A stretch of 64,000 nt of DNA from Arthrobacter hankyongi (GTDB taxonomy: Bacteria > Actinomycetota > Actinomycetes > Actinomycetales > Micrococcaceae), in assembly GCF_022012395.1 (NCBI RefSeq), contig NZ_JAKLTQ010000001.1, positions 558,001 to 622,000 on the forward strand, read 5' to 3'. The translations under genes were made by a program, and so were the position numbers. This document shows, piece after piece, positions 43,087 through 51,687 of this stretch (positions within the stretch are counted from its first letter, which is position 1; the number at the start of each line of letters is the position of its first letter). The notes beneath the pieces are model-generated. The model was not told where the DNA came from. It made no database searches and saw only the letters and a program-made list of their open reading frames with translations.

Positions 43087-44508
43087 CTAGATCAAGTACT
43101 GGCTCAAGGCTCGTTTGACGTATTGTCCGTGGCCCTTGCTGCCCAGGTACTGGTTGTCGTCGATGATGACGCGGCCGCGCGAGAGGACCGTGTCCACGTG
43201 GCCGTCGATTTCGTAGCCTTCCCAGGCCGAATAGTCCATGTTCATGTGGTGTGTCTTGCCCACCCCTATCGAGGTGTGGCCGTTTGGGTCATAAATCACG
43301 ACGTCGGCGTCCGCGCCGGGGGCGATCACGCCCTTGCGGCCGTACAGGCCGAACATCCGTGCCGGCGTGGTACTGGTGATCTCCACCCAGCGCTCGAGCG
43401 AGATCCTGCCGTCCACCACGCCCTGGTACATCAGGTCCAGCCGGTGCTCCACCCCGCCGATGCCATTGGGGATCTTGGAGAAGTCCCCCACACCCATGTC
43501 CTTCTGGCCCTTCATGCAGAACGGGCAGTGGTCGGTGGCGACCGTCTGCACATCGTTGGTGCGCAGCGCCTGCCACAGCTGGTCCTGGTGGTGCTCCTGC
43601 TTCGAGCGCAGCGGGGTGGAGCAGACCCATTTGGCCCCTTCGAACCCTGCGGCGCCGAGCTGGTCCTCCAGCGAGAGGTAGAGGTAATGCGGGCAGGTCT
43701 CGGCGAAGACGTTCTGCCCGTGGTTGCGCGCCGCCGCCACCTGCTCGACGGCCTGCTTGGCGGAGACATGGACCACGTACAGCGGGGCGCCGGTCAGGTT
43801 GGCCAGCATGATCGCCCGGTGGGTGGCCTCCTCCTCCATCTGCCAGGCCCGGGCCACGCCGTGGTAGTACGGGTCCGTCTTGCCCTGGGCCAGCAGCTCC
43901 GCCACCATCGCGTCGATGGCCGGGCCGTTCTCGGCGTGCATCATGGTCAGCAGGCCGGTTCCGGCGCCCACCCGCATCGCCTTGTAGATCTGTGCGTCGT
44001 CACTGTAGAAAACGCCGGGGTACGCCATGAACAGCTTGAAGCTGGAGACGCCCTCGTCCACCAGGGATTCCATCGCCTTGAGCGAATCATCATTCACGTC
44101 GCCGATGATCTGGTGGAAGCCGTAGTCGATGGCGCACTCCCCGGCGGCTTTCTCGTGCCAGGCGCCGAGGCCGTCCATCACCCGCTCGCCGTATCTCTGG
44201 ATGGCGAAGTCCACAATCGTCGTCGTGCCGCCGAAGGCCGCCGCCCGGGTGCCGGTCTCGAAGGTGTCGCTGGCCATGGTGCCGCCGAACGGCATTTCCA
44301 TGTGGGTGTGGGCGTCGATGCCCCCGGGGATCACGTACTTGCCCGTGGCGTCCAAGACGGTGTCCACCGAGGACTTCAGGTCGCTGCCCAGCAGGACCGA
44401 GCCGGGGGCCAGCACCGCGGCGATCTTCCCGCCGTCCACCAGCACATCGGCTTCGCTGCGGCCGGTGGAGCTGACCACGGTGCCGCCGGTAATCAGGGTC
44501 GTAGGCAT
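43087..44508 (-). CDS. hydA: Dihydropyrimidinase / hydantoinase
   Basis: A 473-residue cyclic amidohydrolase. The binuclear zinc ligands are present: HTH in DAHTHMEMP (about residue 66), the carbamylated Lys in SSFKLFMAYPG, His in MMHAENG and YVVHVSAK, and Asp in VATDHCPF. It opens dihydrouracil, dihydrothymine or hydantoin rings to N-carbamoyl amino acids. The neighbour nitrilase-type enzyme would hydrolyse the product, so the pair forms the reductive pyrimidine or hydantoin route. Confidence 0.94.
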   Translation of the reverse strand: MPTTLITGGTVVSSTGRSEADVLVDGGKIAAVLAPGSVLLGSDLKSSVDTVLDATGKYVIPGGIDAHTHMEMPFGGTMASDTFETGTRAAAFGGTTTIVDFAIQRYGERVMDGLGAWHEKAAGECAIDYGFHQIIGDVNDDSLKAMESLVDEGVSSFKLFMAYPGVFYSDDAQIYKAMRVGAGTGLLTMMHAENGPAIDAMVAELLAQGKTDPYYHGVARAWQMEEEATHRAIMLANLTGAPLYVVHVSAKQAVEQVAAARNHGQNVFAETCPHYLYLSLEDQLGAAGFEGAKWVCSTPLRSKQEHHQDQLWQALRTNDVQTVATDHCPFCMKGQKDMGVGDFSKIPNGIGGVEHRLDLMYQGVVDGRISLERWVEITSTTPARMFGLYGRKGVIAPGADADVVIYDPNGHTSIGVGKTHHMNMDYSAWEGYEIDGHVDTVLSRGRVIIDDNQYLGSKGHGQYVKRALSQYLI

Positions 44509-44547
44509 CAGAGCTTCTCCTCTCGGGTCGGGATTCCGGCCGGCAGG

Positions 44548-45396
44548 TTAGGGGGCAACAATCGGCGCGTAGGTGTCCGGCCGGCGGTCCCGGTAGAACT
44601 GCCAGCTGTTGCGCGCGATGCGCACCAGGTCCATTTCCAGGTCCCGGATCAGTATTTCCTCGTCCTGCCCGCTGCCACGCTCGCCGACGTAGTTTCCCTG
44701 CGGGTCCGCAACATAGGAGGTGCCGTAGAAGTTCACCGCCTCTTCACCGAATTCGTTCGACTCGGAGCCCACCCGGTTCGGCACCACAACGTAGTAGCCG
44801 TTGGCCGCGGCGGCGGTGGGCTGCTCGAGTTCCCACAGCCGGTTGGACAGGCCGGGCTTGGAGGCATTGGGGTTGAACACGATCTGCGCCCCGTTCAGGC
44901 CCAGCACCCGCCAGCCTTCCGGGAAGTGCCGGTCATAGCAGATGGCCACGCCGATGGTGCCCACGGCGGTCTCGAAGACCGGCCAGCCCAGGTTGCCCGG
45001 GCGGAAGTAGAACTTTTCCCAGAACTTCTCCACATGCGGCAGGTGGTTCTTGCGGTACTTGCCCAGATAGGTCCCGTCCGCATCGATCACCGCCGCGGTG
45101 TTGTAGTAGATCCCCGGCTGTTCCTCTTCGTAGACCGGCAGGATGATCACCATGTGGTGCTCGGCGGCGAGCCTGCCGAAGCGCTCGGTCAGCGGGCCGG
45201 GCACCTTCTGCGCGAAGTCGTAGTACTTGGCGTCCTGCACGATCCCGAAGTACGGGCCGTGGAAGAGTTCCTGGAAGCAGATCACCTGGGCGCCTTCGGC
45301 CGCTGCCTTGCGGACGAAGTCCTCGTGTTTGCGGATCATCGATTCCTCGTCACCGGTCCAGCTGGTCTGGGTCAGTGCAACGCGAACGATCGCCAT
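44548..45396 (-). CDS. Nitrilase-superfamily N-carbamoyl amidase (beta-ureidopropionase type)
   Basis: A 282-residue carbon-nitrogen hydrolase. The catalytic triad is Glu in FQELFHGPYFG (about residue 43), Lys in GKYRKNHLPH (about 114) and Cys in AICYDRHFPEG (about 151). It removes carbamoyl from N-carbamoyl-beta-alanine or N-carbamoyl amino acids, releasing CO2 and ammonia. It begins the leftward three-gene catabolic operon, 39 bp before dihydropyrimidinase. The family also includes amidases, but context favours the carbamoylase role. Confidence 0.9.
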   Translation of the reverse strand: MAIVRVALTQTSWTGDEESMIRKHEDFVRKAAAEGAQVICFQELFHGPYFGIVQDAKYYDFAQKVPGPLTERFGRLAAEHHMVIILPVYEEEQPGIYYNTAAVIDADGTYLGKYRKNHLPHVEKFWEKFYFRPGNLGWPVFETAVGTIGVAICYDRHFPEGWRVLGLNGAQIVFNPNASKPGLSNRLWELEQPTAAAANGYYVVVPNRVGSESNEFGEEAVNFYGTSYVADPQGNYVGERGSGQDEEILIRDLEMDLVRIARNSWQFYRDRRPDTYAPIVAP

Positions 45397-45506
45397 CTTT
45401 CCTCCCTGTGGTCAGTGGTGCGGCTGACTCTATCCCTTGATCGACGGCGTCGACAGGCCCCGGCCGGTGCCAATTCGCCACCGCGCGCATTTCCCGCAGG
45501 GCCGCC

Positions 45507-45686
45507 ATGGACCTGTTCGCCGATCTGGCGGGCGGCGGGATGACTGTGCGGGCCGTGTCCGGCTCCACGGCGGCGGTACTGACGCCGGAGCTGGTCCGGA
45601 ACGTCTACGGAGTCGACGCGGTGGTGCTCGAGCACCCGGCCACCGGCAGGCCGCTGGTCGCGGTCAGCCCGCTGCCGGCGGCATAG
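45507..45686 (+). pseudogene. 3' remnant of an iron/siderophore ABC transporter ATPase gene
   Basis: The frame reads [19 protein letters not shown], then [20 protein letters not shown] and ends in PAA. This is the characteristic C-terminus of FepC/FecE-type ATPases (the LTPELVRDVYGVDA region). No Walker or signature motifs lie upstream, and only about 60 codons survive. It overlaps the 3' end of cofE on the opposite strand, so it marks a past rearrangement between the nitrilase and cofE operons. Confidence 0.7.
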
Positions 45687-46465
45687 CCGGCGTCGTATCC
45701 CTCCTGCCAGCCCGCGGCCTTCGCCTCCGCCGTCCCGAGCCGGAACATGTCCTGTTCGGCCGGCCGGATCAGCTCCGCGGCCCCGGCCTCCTGCGGCCGG
45801 ACGCCGTCGGCCGGGGCTGCCACCAGCCGCGCCAGCCCGCGCAGCACCGCCACCGGGCAGCCGCTGGTCTTGCCCTTGACCAGGTCCGCCGCCGCGGCAA
45901 CCTCGTCCGCGACCGCCGTCACGGTCGCGCTCAGCCGGCGGCCGGCACTGTCCATGCCGCCGCGCAGGTCCAGCAGCGGCGCCATGCCCGCCACCCCGAT
46001 CGCAGCGTCCGTCTGGCCCCGCCGCCAGGGCCGGCCGAGCGTATCGGTGATGACGACGGCGACATTCACCCCGCAGCGCCGGCCCAGCTCCGCCCGGAGC
46101 CGGCGCGCCGAGGCGTCCGGATCGACCGGCAGCAGCAGGACAGTACCCTTCGGGGTATTGCTGGCATCCACCCCGGCGGCGGCGGCCACAATGCCCAGCC
46201 GGTTCTCCACGATCCGGGTCACCCCGCCGGGATACTCGCGGGTGGCCACCACACGGACGGTTTCGGCCGTGATGGCCTCCTCCCGGTCTGCCGCCGGCAG
46301 CATCCGCCCTTCGGCTTTGGAGACGATCTTCGAGGTGACGGCCAGGATGTCCCCATCCGCCAGATCGTCCCCGCAGGCGACGGCGAGGATGGTGGCCAGA
46401 TCGTCGCCAGCCGATATTTCGCCGATACCTTCGACGGCGAAGACAGTCAGCGCGCGCAGGCTCAC
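45605..46465 (-). CDS. cofE: Coenzyme F420-0:L-glutamate ligase (CofE-like)
   Basis: A 286-residue CofE/FbiB-N-terminal-type enzyme adding gamma-glutamates to F420-0 in F420 synthesis. Family patterns are [18 protein letters not shown] (about 35-52), [26 protein letters not shown] and [21 protein letters not shown] start overlaps the LLM gene stop by 4 bp. The last ~27 residues (after about SGLTATSGL) run antisense through a dead transporter gene and look non-native, so the original C-terminus may have been replaced. The nitroreductase domain of FbiB is absent. Confidence 0.9.
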   Translation of the reverse strand: MSLRALTVFAVEGIGEISAGDDLATILAVACGDDLADGDILAVTSKIVSKAEGRMLPAADREEAITAETVRVVATREYPGGVTRIVENRLGIVAAAAGVDASNTPKGTVLLLPVDPDASARRLRAELGRRCGVNVAVVITDTLGRPWRRGQTDAAIGVAGMAPLLDLRGGMDSAGRRLSATVTAVADEVAAAADLVKGKTSGCPVAVLRGLARLVAAPADGVRPQEAGAAELIRPAEQDMFRLGTAEAKAAGWQEGYDAGYAAGSGLTATSGLPVAGCSSTTASTP

Positions 46466-47466
46466 CGGACCAGCCCCGGCAGCACGTGGGCGGCGAAGGC
46501 ATCGATCCACTCGCGCTGGTTGCGCCCCACGTTGTGCAGGTAGATCCGATCGAAGCCCAGGTCCGCGAACTTCTGGATGTAGGCCCGGTGCACATCCGGT
46601 TCCTCGGAAATCACCAGCCGGCCCTCGAAGTCCTCGGGCCGGACAAGTTTGGCCATCTGCTCCATTTCGAAGGGCGAGCGGATATCGCCCTTCGGGAACT
46701 TCATGCCGCCATTGGGCCATTCGGTCAGGGCATTGGCCAGGGCTTCCTCGTAGGTCGGCGCCCAGCTGAGGTGCAACTGCAGCACCTTCGGCATCGCCGA
46801 AGGATCCTTCCCCGCTTCCCGTGCTCCGGCGTCGAACCGGTCGAAGAGCATCGAAACCTTCTCCAGCGGCGCCCCCACCGTGATCAGCCCGTCCGCGTAT
46901 CGGCCCGCCCGCTTGGCCGTGACCGGCCCCGAGGTGGCGACCAGGATTTCCGGCGGCACCTCGGGCATGGTCCACAGCCGGGTGGACTCCATCCTGTAGT
47001 AGGTGCCGTGATGCCGCACGTCCTTGCCGGCCAGGGAGGCGGAGAACAGCTTGGTGATGATCTCGATCGCCTCGAACAGCCGGTTGATCCGCTCCGGCGG
47101 CTCCGGCCAGTACTGGGCCGTGATGTGCTCGTTCAGCGCCTCGCCCGAGCCCAGTCCGAGCCAGTGCCGGCCCGGATACATCGCCGCCAGCGTGGCCGAG
47201 GCCTGCGCCACCATCGCCGGATGCCAGCGGAAGGTGGGGCAGGTGACCCCGGGCCCCATATCGCCCCGGGTCCGCTCGCCGATGGCGGTGAGCACGTTCC
47301 AGACAAAGGCCGACTGTCCCTGGGCCGGAACCCAGGGCTGGAAGTGGTCCGCGGCCATGACACCCGAGAAGCCGCGCTGCTCCGCATACTCGGACAGCGC
47401 CACGGCCTCGCTCGGATGGAACTGCTCCAGCATCGCGGCGTAACCGATGGTCAATGAGGTACCCAT
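46462..47466 (-). CDS. F420-dependent LLM oxidoreductase, G6PDH-related group
   Basis: A 334-residue luciferase-like enzyme of the FGD-related group. [20 protein letters not shown] (about residues 37-56), [17 protein letters not shown] and PILVATSGP-like [16 protein letters not shown] fit F420-dependent dehydrogenases. Its translational coupling to cofE supports F420 as cofactor. The substrate may be a sugar phosphate or an unrelated alcohol; true FGD identity is not proven. Confidence 0.9.
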   Translation of the reverse strand: MGTSLTIGYAAMLEQFHPSEAVALSEYAEQRGFSGVMAADHFQPWVPAQGQSAFVWNVLTAIGERTRGDMGPGVTCPTFRWHPAMVAQASATLAAMYPGRHWLGLGSGEALNEHITAQYWPEPPERINRLFEAIEIITKLFSASLAGKDVRHHGTYYRMESTRLWTMPEVPPEILVATSGPVTAKRAGRYADGLITVGAPLEKVSMLFDRFDAGAREAGKDPSAMPKVLQLHLSWAPTYEEALANALTEWPNGGMKFPKGDIRSPFEMEQMAKLVRPEDFEGRLVISEEPDVHRAYIQKFADLGFDRIYLHNVGRNQREWIDAFAAHVLPGLVR

Positions 47467-47552
47467 GGCCCAATCCTGCCACCATCATGTGCCGGAATGT
47501 TTGGCTTTTAAGGACGCGAATGCCGCCTGTTCCGGTCGGGTAAATTGACAAT

Positions 47553-48062
47553 ATGGCAACGGAAGACCGCGTTTCCGAGGAATCGAACGGCCGGCACGAG
47601 TCCTTCGAAGAAAAACTGGACCGCAACTGGAACGACCTGCTGCAGGAACTGCGGGTCATGCAGACCGGGGCCCAGATCATCACGGCCTTCCTGATGACGC
47701 TGTCCTTCCAGAATCGGTTCGATGACCTGGAGGCCTACCAGGTGGGCCTGTACATCACCTTGCTGGCCTTCTCGGCCCTGCTCACCGGCCTGATCATGAT
47801 GCCGGTGGCCATCCACCGCCAGCTGTTCGGCCTGCATGTGAAGGATTCCACGGTGGCGCAGGGCCACCGGATCGTCAAGGCCGCGGTCCTGGGCATCGGG
47901 CTGATGGCCACCGGCTGCGTGGCGTTCATCGTGGACGTTGTCGCCGGAGACCGGCCGGCCTTCATCATTGGCGGCATCGTGCTGGCGATCATGCTGGTCA
48001 TGCTCTGGCTGTTGCCCCGGCTGCTCAAGCGCGCCGTCCGGTCCCAGCGGGCAGAGGACTGA
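47553..48062 (+). CDS. DUF6328-type membrane protein
   Basis: A 169-residue protein. A charged N-terminus ([23 protein letters not shown]) precedes four membrane helices, the pattern of DUF6328. The helices lie at about 40-60, 72-92, 105-125 and 133-153. There is no clear ribosome binding site. It is divergent from the LLM/cofE operon. Function unknown. Confidence 0.8.
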   Translation: MATEDRVSEESNGRHESFEEKLDRNWNDLLQELRVMQTGAQIITAFLMTLSFQNRFDDLEAYQVGLYITLLAFSALLTGLIMMPVAIHRQLFGLHVKDSTVAQGHRIVKAAVLGIGLMATGCVAFIVDVVAGDRPAFIIGGIVLAIMLVMLWLLPRLLKRAVRSQRAED

Positions 48063-48201
48063 CCCGCCGGATCCAGGCACAGCCGCAGCACCGGCAATCC
48101 GCATTAGCGCCCACCGCTGGTAGGCGACGTAAAATGCGGGTATCGGCGGTCTTCGGGGCGCGGACAGTTGGTACGCGTCGCCGCCGGTCCAGGGAACAGC
48201 C

Positions 48202-49137
48202 ATGAATTCCACGGTCATCGCCGCCGTCATCATCATCATTGTCGTGATCATCCTGCTGCTGCTGTCTGTCCGGGTCGTAATGCAGTACGAAATGGGCGTC
48301 TTGTTCCGGCTCGGCCGGATCATCGGCACCCGGGATCCCGGCCTGCGGTTGATCATTCCGGTCATCGAGCGGTTGCGGCGGATTTCGCTGCGCGTCGTCA
48401 CGCTGCCGATCCAGTCCCAGGGCATCATCACCCGGGACAACGTCAGCGTGGACATCTCCGCAGTCGCGTATTACCGCGTCATCGACGCGGTCAAATCCGT
48501 GGTGGCCATCGAAAACGTCCAGACGGCCATCGGCCAGATCGCCCAGACCACACTGCGCAAGATTGTCGGCCAGCACACTCTCGACGAGACCCTTGCCGAG
48601 ACGGAGGTGATCAATGCGGACCTGCGCAAGATCCTGGACACCACCACCCTCGAGTGGGGCGTGGAAGTTACCCTCGTTGAGCTGAAGGACATCCAACTGC
48701 CGGACGCCATGAAGCGCGCCATGGCCAAGCAGGCCGAGGCCGAGCGGGAGAAGCGCGCCAAGATCATCGCCGCAGAGGGCGAGGCCCAGGCAGCCGCGGG
48801 GCTGGGGCGTGCCTCGGATACCATGATGGCCCACCCACTGGCCCTGCAGCTGCGCAACCTACAGACCCTGATCGAACTCGGCGTGGACAAGAACTCCACT
48901 GTGGTCTTCCCCGCCCCGCTGATGAGCACCATCACCGAGCTCGGCGCGTTCCTGGCCCGCGAAACCGCGACCGCGGCGGCGGTCGCAGCTGGGGCGCCCG
49001 GCGCCGATCCGGCGGTATCCCCCGCCGGCACCTCCCCGCCGTCCGTCGTCGCCCGCCGGCAACCCGCCCGCAGCGGCCACCAATCCGGCACGGGAGCGGC
49101 AGCAGCGGCGGCTGCAGGACCGCCCCGCACTGGTTAA
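48202..49137 (+). CDS. SPFH/stomatin-like band 7 protein
   Basis: A 311-residue stomatin/prohibitin-family protein. One N-terminal helix (about residues 5-26) is followed by a band 7 domain with QYEMGVLFRLGR, GIITRDNVSVDISAVAYYRV and TLDETLAETEVINADLRKILD, then a coiled-coil AEAEREKRAKIIAAEGEAQAA. The C-terminus is a low-complexity Ala/Pro tail. Such proteins organise membrane microdomains. No NfeD partner is adjacent. Confidence 0.92.
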   Translation: MNSTVIAAVIIIIVVIILLLLSVRVVMQYEMGVLFRLGRIIGTRDPGLRLIIPVIERLRRISLRVVTLPIQSQGIITRDNVSVDISAVAYYRVIDAVKSVVAIENVQTAIGQIAQTTLRKIVGQHTLDETLAETEVINADLRKILDTTTLEWGVEVTLVELKDIQLPDAMKRAMAKQAEAEREKRAKIIAAEGEAQAAAGLGRASDTMMAHPLALQLRNLQTLIELGVDKNSTVVFPAPLMSTITELGAFLARETATAAAVAAGAPGADPAVSPAGTSPPSVVARRQPARSGHQSGTGAAAAAAAGPPRTG

Positions 49138-49158
49138 GGACATCCCTGGCCCACAGCC

Positions 49159-49186
49159 TTGTAATTGAGAACTGTTCTCATATAGA
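49159..49186 (+). promoter_or_regulatory. Zur-box-like operator over the rpmJ promoter
   Basis: TGAGAAC-T-GTTCTCA (49166-49180) is a perfect 15-bp palindrome between TTGTAA (49159-49164) and TATAGA (49181-49186), spaced 16 bp. Actinobacterial Zur sites are AT-rich dyads of this size around TGA...TCA, and the gene downstream encodes a zinc-free ribosomal protein, the classic Zur target. Confidence 0.75.
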
Positions 49187-49239
49187 ATGGTCCCTCCGGG
49201 AAATCGCCGGGCATTCACAACCCGATGGAAGGAAGCATC

Positions 49240-49362
49240 ATGAAGGTACGCAACTCACTGCGCTCGTTGAAGCAGGCCCCCGGCGCCCAACTGGTCCGCC
49301 GCCGCGGCAAGACCCTTGTCATCAACAAGAAGAACCCGCGGCTAAAGGCCCGCCAGGGCTAA
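49240..49362 (+). CDS. rpmJ: 50S ribosomal protein L36, zinc-independent paralogue
   Basis: A 40-residue ribosomal protein beginning [21 protein letters not shown] and ending NPRLKARQG. It is a type B L36 that lacks the CxxC...C..H zinc ligands of the standard form; no cysteine is present. Such C-minus paralogues replace the zinc form during zinc limitation. It is preceded by GGAAG and by a palindromic Zur-like operator. Too short to be found by length-limited gene calling, but the match is clear. Confidence 0.93.
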   Translation: MKVRNSLRSLKQAPGAQLVRRRGKTLVINKKNPRLKARQG

Positions 49363-49434
49363 AGGACCTACCCTGCAGCCATAGCTGCGGACCGGCTAGA
49401 CTCGATGCCAGCACCAAGGGACAGGAGTACGGAC

Positions 49435-50130
49435 ATGTCCAGGATCCTGATGGTAGTTTCCGCCGCGGATTCGCTGACCATGAAGGACGGCACCCGGCAC
49501 CCGACCGGCTACTGGGCCGAGGAACTGGCCGTCAGCCACCGCCTGCTGCGTGAGGCCGGCCACAGCATCGACATCGCCACGCCGGGCGGCGCCAAGCCCA
49601 CGGTGGACGCCATCAGCCTGAGCCCGGACACCGTGGGCCGGGACAAGGCCGAGGAACTGGGCGCCTACCTGCGGGAGATCGAGGCGGACCTCGCTTCGCC
49701 GCTGGTCCTGGCCGACGTCGGCGGCGACTACGACGCCATCGTCCTGCCCGGCGGCCACGGCCCCATGGCGGACCTCTACCAGGATCCGGACCTCGGCAGG
49801 ATCCTGCTCGACGCGGACGACGACGGCCTGATCATCGCCCCGTTCTGCCACGGCCCGGCGGGACTGCTCAGCGCAGTGGACAGCGAGGGCAACTGCGGCT
49901 TCGCAGGACGGCGCCTGACCGTCTTCACGAACGAGGAAGAACTGGGCGGTGGAACCGGCGAAAACACGCCCTGGCTGGTCGAATCCGCCCTCCGCGAGAA
50001 GGGCGCCGAGGTCGAGACCGGCCCGGCCTGGACCAGCCATGTGGTGGTGGACGGGAACCTGATCAGCGGCCAGAACCCCCAGTCCAGCGCGGCCGTGGCC
50101 CACAAGGTGCTCGCGGCCCTGGGCGGTTAG
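49435..50130 (+). CDS. DJ-1/PfpI family protein (type 1 glutamine amidotransferase-like)
   Basis: A 231-residue protein of the Hsp31/PfpI class. The nucleophile elbow APFCHGPAGLL has Cys at about residue 138, with DAIVLPGGHGPMADL and GQNPQSS typical of Hsp31-type members. These have glyoxalase-like, deglycase-like or chaperone activities. CAGGAG lies upstream of the ATG at 49435, preferred over a longer start. The methyltransferase gene follows after 5 bp. Confidence 0.9.
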   Translation: MSRILMVVSAADSLTMKDGTRHPTGYWAEELAVSHRLLREAGHSIDIATPGGAKPTVDAISLSPDTVGRDKAEELGAYLREIEADLASPLVLADVGGDYDAIVLPGGHGPMADLYQDPDLGRILLDADDDGLIIAPFCHGPAGLLSAVDSEGNCGFAGRRLTVFTNEEELGGGTGENTPWLVESALREKGAEVETGPAWTSHVVVDGNLISGQNPQSSAAVAHKVLAALGG

Positions 50131-50135
50131 CGGCC

Positions 50136-50771
50136 GTGAGCCTGGGCAGCGCGGTCTTCGCGGCCCTGTACGACGCGTCGTCGCGCCAGGCCGAGGAAAC
50201 CGAACTGGCGCCCCGCCGGGCCGCCCTGCTGTCCGGACTGGCCGGCAGCGTGTTCGACGTCGGTGCGGGCACCGGGGCGAACCTTCCGCATTTTCCGGCC
50301 GCCTGTACGGTCACCGCGGTGGAGCCGGATCCGCACATGCGACGGCGCCTGGCCGCCAAGCTTAATACCGCTGCGGCTACCGTCACGGTTGCCGATGCCA
50401 GCGCGGAGGCGCTGCCCGCACCGGATGCCAGCGTCGACGCCGTCGTCTTCACCCTGGTGCTGTGCACCGTACCCGACCCGGCGGCGGCACTGGCGGAGGC
50501 CGCACGGGTACTGAAGCCGGGCGGGCGGCTGCTCTTCCTCGAACACGTCCGCGGCTCCGGCCGGCACGCGAAGCTGCAGGACTTCGTCCAGCCGCTCTGG
50601 TCCGTCGCAGTTCAGGGCTGCCATCCCAATCGGGACACGCTCACGGCCCTGGCCGCAGCAGGATTCAGCGCTACGGTCCAGGAAGAGTTCGGCGTCGGCC
50701 CGGGCTGGAACCCCGTCAACCCGTTGGTCGTCGGCTCGGCTGTGCCGGACCGGCGGCAGGCCGGTCAGTAG
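50136..50771 (+). CDS. Class I SAM-dependent methyltransferase
   Basis: A 211-residue Rossmann methyltransferase. Motif I is FDVGAGTGANLPHF (about residues 40-53), followed by AVEPDPHMRRRL and the post-I region VFTLVLCTVPDPAAAL. It resembles the small membrane/lipid-type methyltransferase (METTL7-like) group. A GTG start is used 5 bp after the PfpI gene. It converges on and overlaps the stop of a small acidic gene by 7 bp. Substrate unknown. Confidence 0.88.
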   Translation: MSLGSAVFAALYDASSRQAEETELAPRRAALLSGLAGSVFDVGAGTGANLPHFPAACTVTAVEPDPHMRRRLAAKLNTAAATVTVADASAEALPAPDASVDAVVFTLVLCTVPDPAAALAEAARVLKPGGRLLFLEHVRGSGRHAKLQDFVQPLWSVAVQGCHPNRDTLTALAAAGFSATVQEEFGVGPGWNPVNPLVVGSAVPDRRQAGQ

Positions 50772-50971
50772 CCGTAGCCGCCGCTCTCCTCCGCGTTCCT
50801 GGCCTGCGCCGCGCCGTCGACGTTTTCCGAGTCCGGTCCGCCCTCGGCCTCGAGCGGTTCGCCCGTCTCCTCGTCGGCTCCGGCGGCATTCCCGGGGTCC
50901 CTGGGATGCACCGCCTGGTCCTCGAGAAGTTCGTCCGGGGATTCGGTCTGTCCGTTGCCTTCGGTGGTCAT
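50765..50971 (-). CDS. Small acidic hypothetical protein
   Basis: A 68-residue, strongly acidic, low-complexity protein rich in Glu, Asp, Gly and Ala (ends EESGGYGY). AGGAGG precedes the ATG. It is probably disordered. It lies 16 bp downstream of the zinc-ribbon gene, with which it forms a leftward pair. Confidence 0.65.
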   Translation of the reverse strand: MTTEGNGQTESPDELLEDQAVHPRDPGNAAGADEETGEPLEAEGGPDSENVDGAAQARNAEESGGYGY

Positions 50972-50987
50972 GGTGTTCCTCCTGCTG

Positions 50988-51221
50988 TTAGCGCGCCGCC
51001 AGCAGGTCCTTCTGCTGCCGCGACAGTTCGGTCCGGCATCCGCAGTTCAGGCATTCGGAGAAGTAGTGCCTCCGGGTGGTCAGAACCGGAATGAAGAAGA
51101 ATGTCAGCCTTGAGGCCTGCTCCAGCACCTGGTGCGGCCCGGCCACCCGGCAGCGCGGACAGGAGCCGGGCCGGGCAAAAAGGAGCCGCTGGGTCCTCGT
51201 GATGCCGAAAATAACCAGCAT
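50988..51221 (-). CDS. Small zinc-ribbon domain protein
   Basis: A 77-residue protein with two CxxC-type knuckles: SCPRCR (about residues 20-25) and ECLNCGC (about 56-62). The hydrophobic stretch RLTFFFIPVLTT links them, as in the small zinc-ribbon family related to YnfU. It probably binds one zinc and acts as an adapter. It is 16 bp upstream of the acidic small gene on the same strand. Confidence 0.8.
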   Translation of the reverse strand: MLVIFGITRTQRLLFARPGSCPRCRVAGPHQVLEQASRLTFFFIPVLTTRRHYFSECLNCGCRTELSRQQKDLLAAR

Positions 51222-51251
51222 CGTCGCCCCGCCAGGATCCCGGCCGGTGGG

Positions 51252-51479
51252 CTAGAGGCCCATCCCGCCCAGCTTGTCCCCCAGGCCGCCCAGTTTCTCG
51301 CCCAGGCCGCCAGGAAGCTTGTCGAGCAGGTCATTGACGTTGATGCCCAGGTTCGAGAGCAGCCCCGAATCGCGCTCGGTATCCACCTGCTGGGGCAGTT
51401 CCGATTCCGCCTGCGATGCCTTGTCGCCCTGCCCCATGGACTTGAGGATGTCGATGATCTGCTGCTTGTCGATCTGCAT
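51252..51479 (-). CDS. Small hypothetical protein with Gly-rich tail
   Basis: A 75-residue protein: a short helical head MQIDKQQIIDILKSMGQGDK, an acidic linker and a repeat-like tail LPGGLGEKLGGLGDKLGG. The ATG has GGGAGA upstream. It resembles small actinobacterial proteins of unknown function. It may belong to the same transcript as the zinc-ribbon gene, 30 bp downstream. Confidence 0.65.
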   Translation of the reverse strand: MQIDKQQIIDILKSMGQGDKASQAESELPQQVDTERDSGLLSNLGINVNDLLDKLPGGLGEKLGGLGDKLGGMGL

Positions 51480-51564
51480 GAGGATTCTCCCTTGCTTGTC
51501 CCGATATCCTGCCCGCGATGGCAACCGCGGGTAAGTGTGCTGCCTGCTGCCCGGCCGCAAAGCC

Positions 51565-51574
51565 AAGCATGCTT
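51565..51574. promoter_or_regulatory. AAGCATGCTT palindrome upstream of TetR paralogue 2
   Basis: The same 10-bp palindrome found in both 30-bp elements, here followed by AC and lying 114 bp upstream of the second TetR gene. The companion CTTACATCGTAAG palindrome is absent. Autoregulation is possible. Confidence 0.45.
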
Positions 51575-51687
51575 ACCACTGTCCCCGAACGCACGCCGGG
51601 GAACAAGCCCCGCCGGCAGAACCGTCGATTGGCACCGCCGACGGCGGTGCGTAGGCTGAGGGGCGTTAGCTCACGGAGGGAACTTTC

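Noticed and set aside
41998-45543. 1181-codon open frame on the plus strand
   Set aside because: It is antisense to the LLM, dihydropyrimidinase and nitrilase genes, which carry clear catalytic motifs; GC-rich codon use keeps the opposite frame open.
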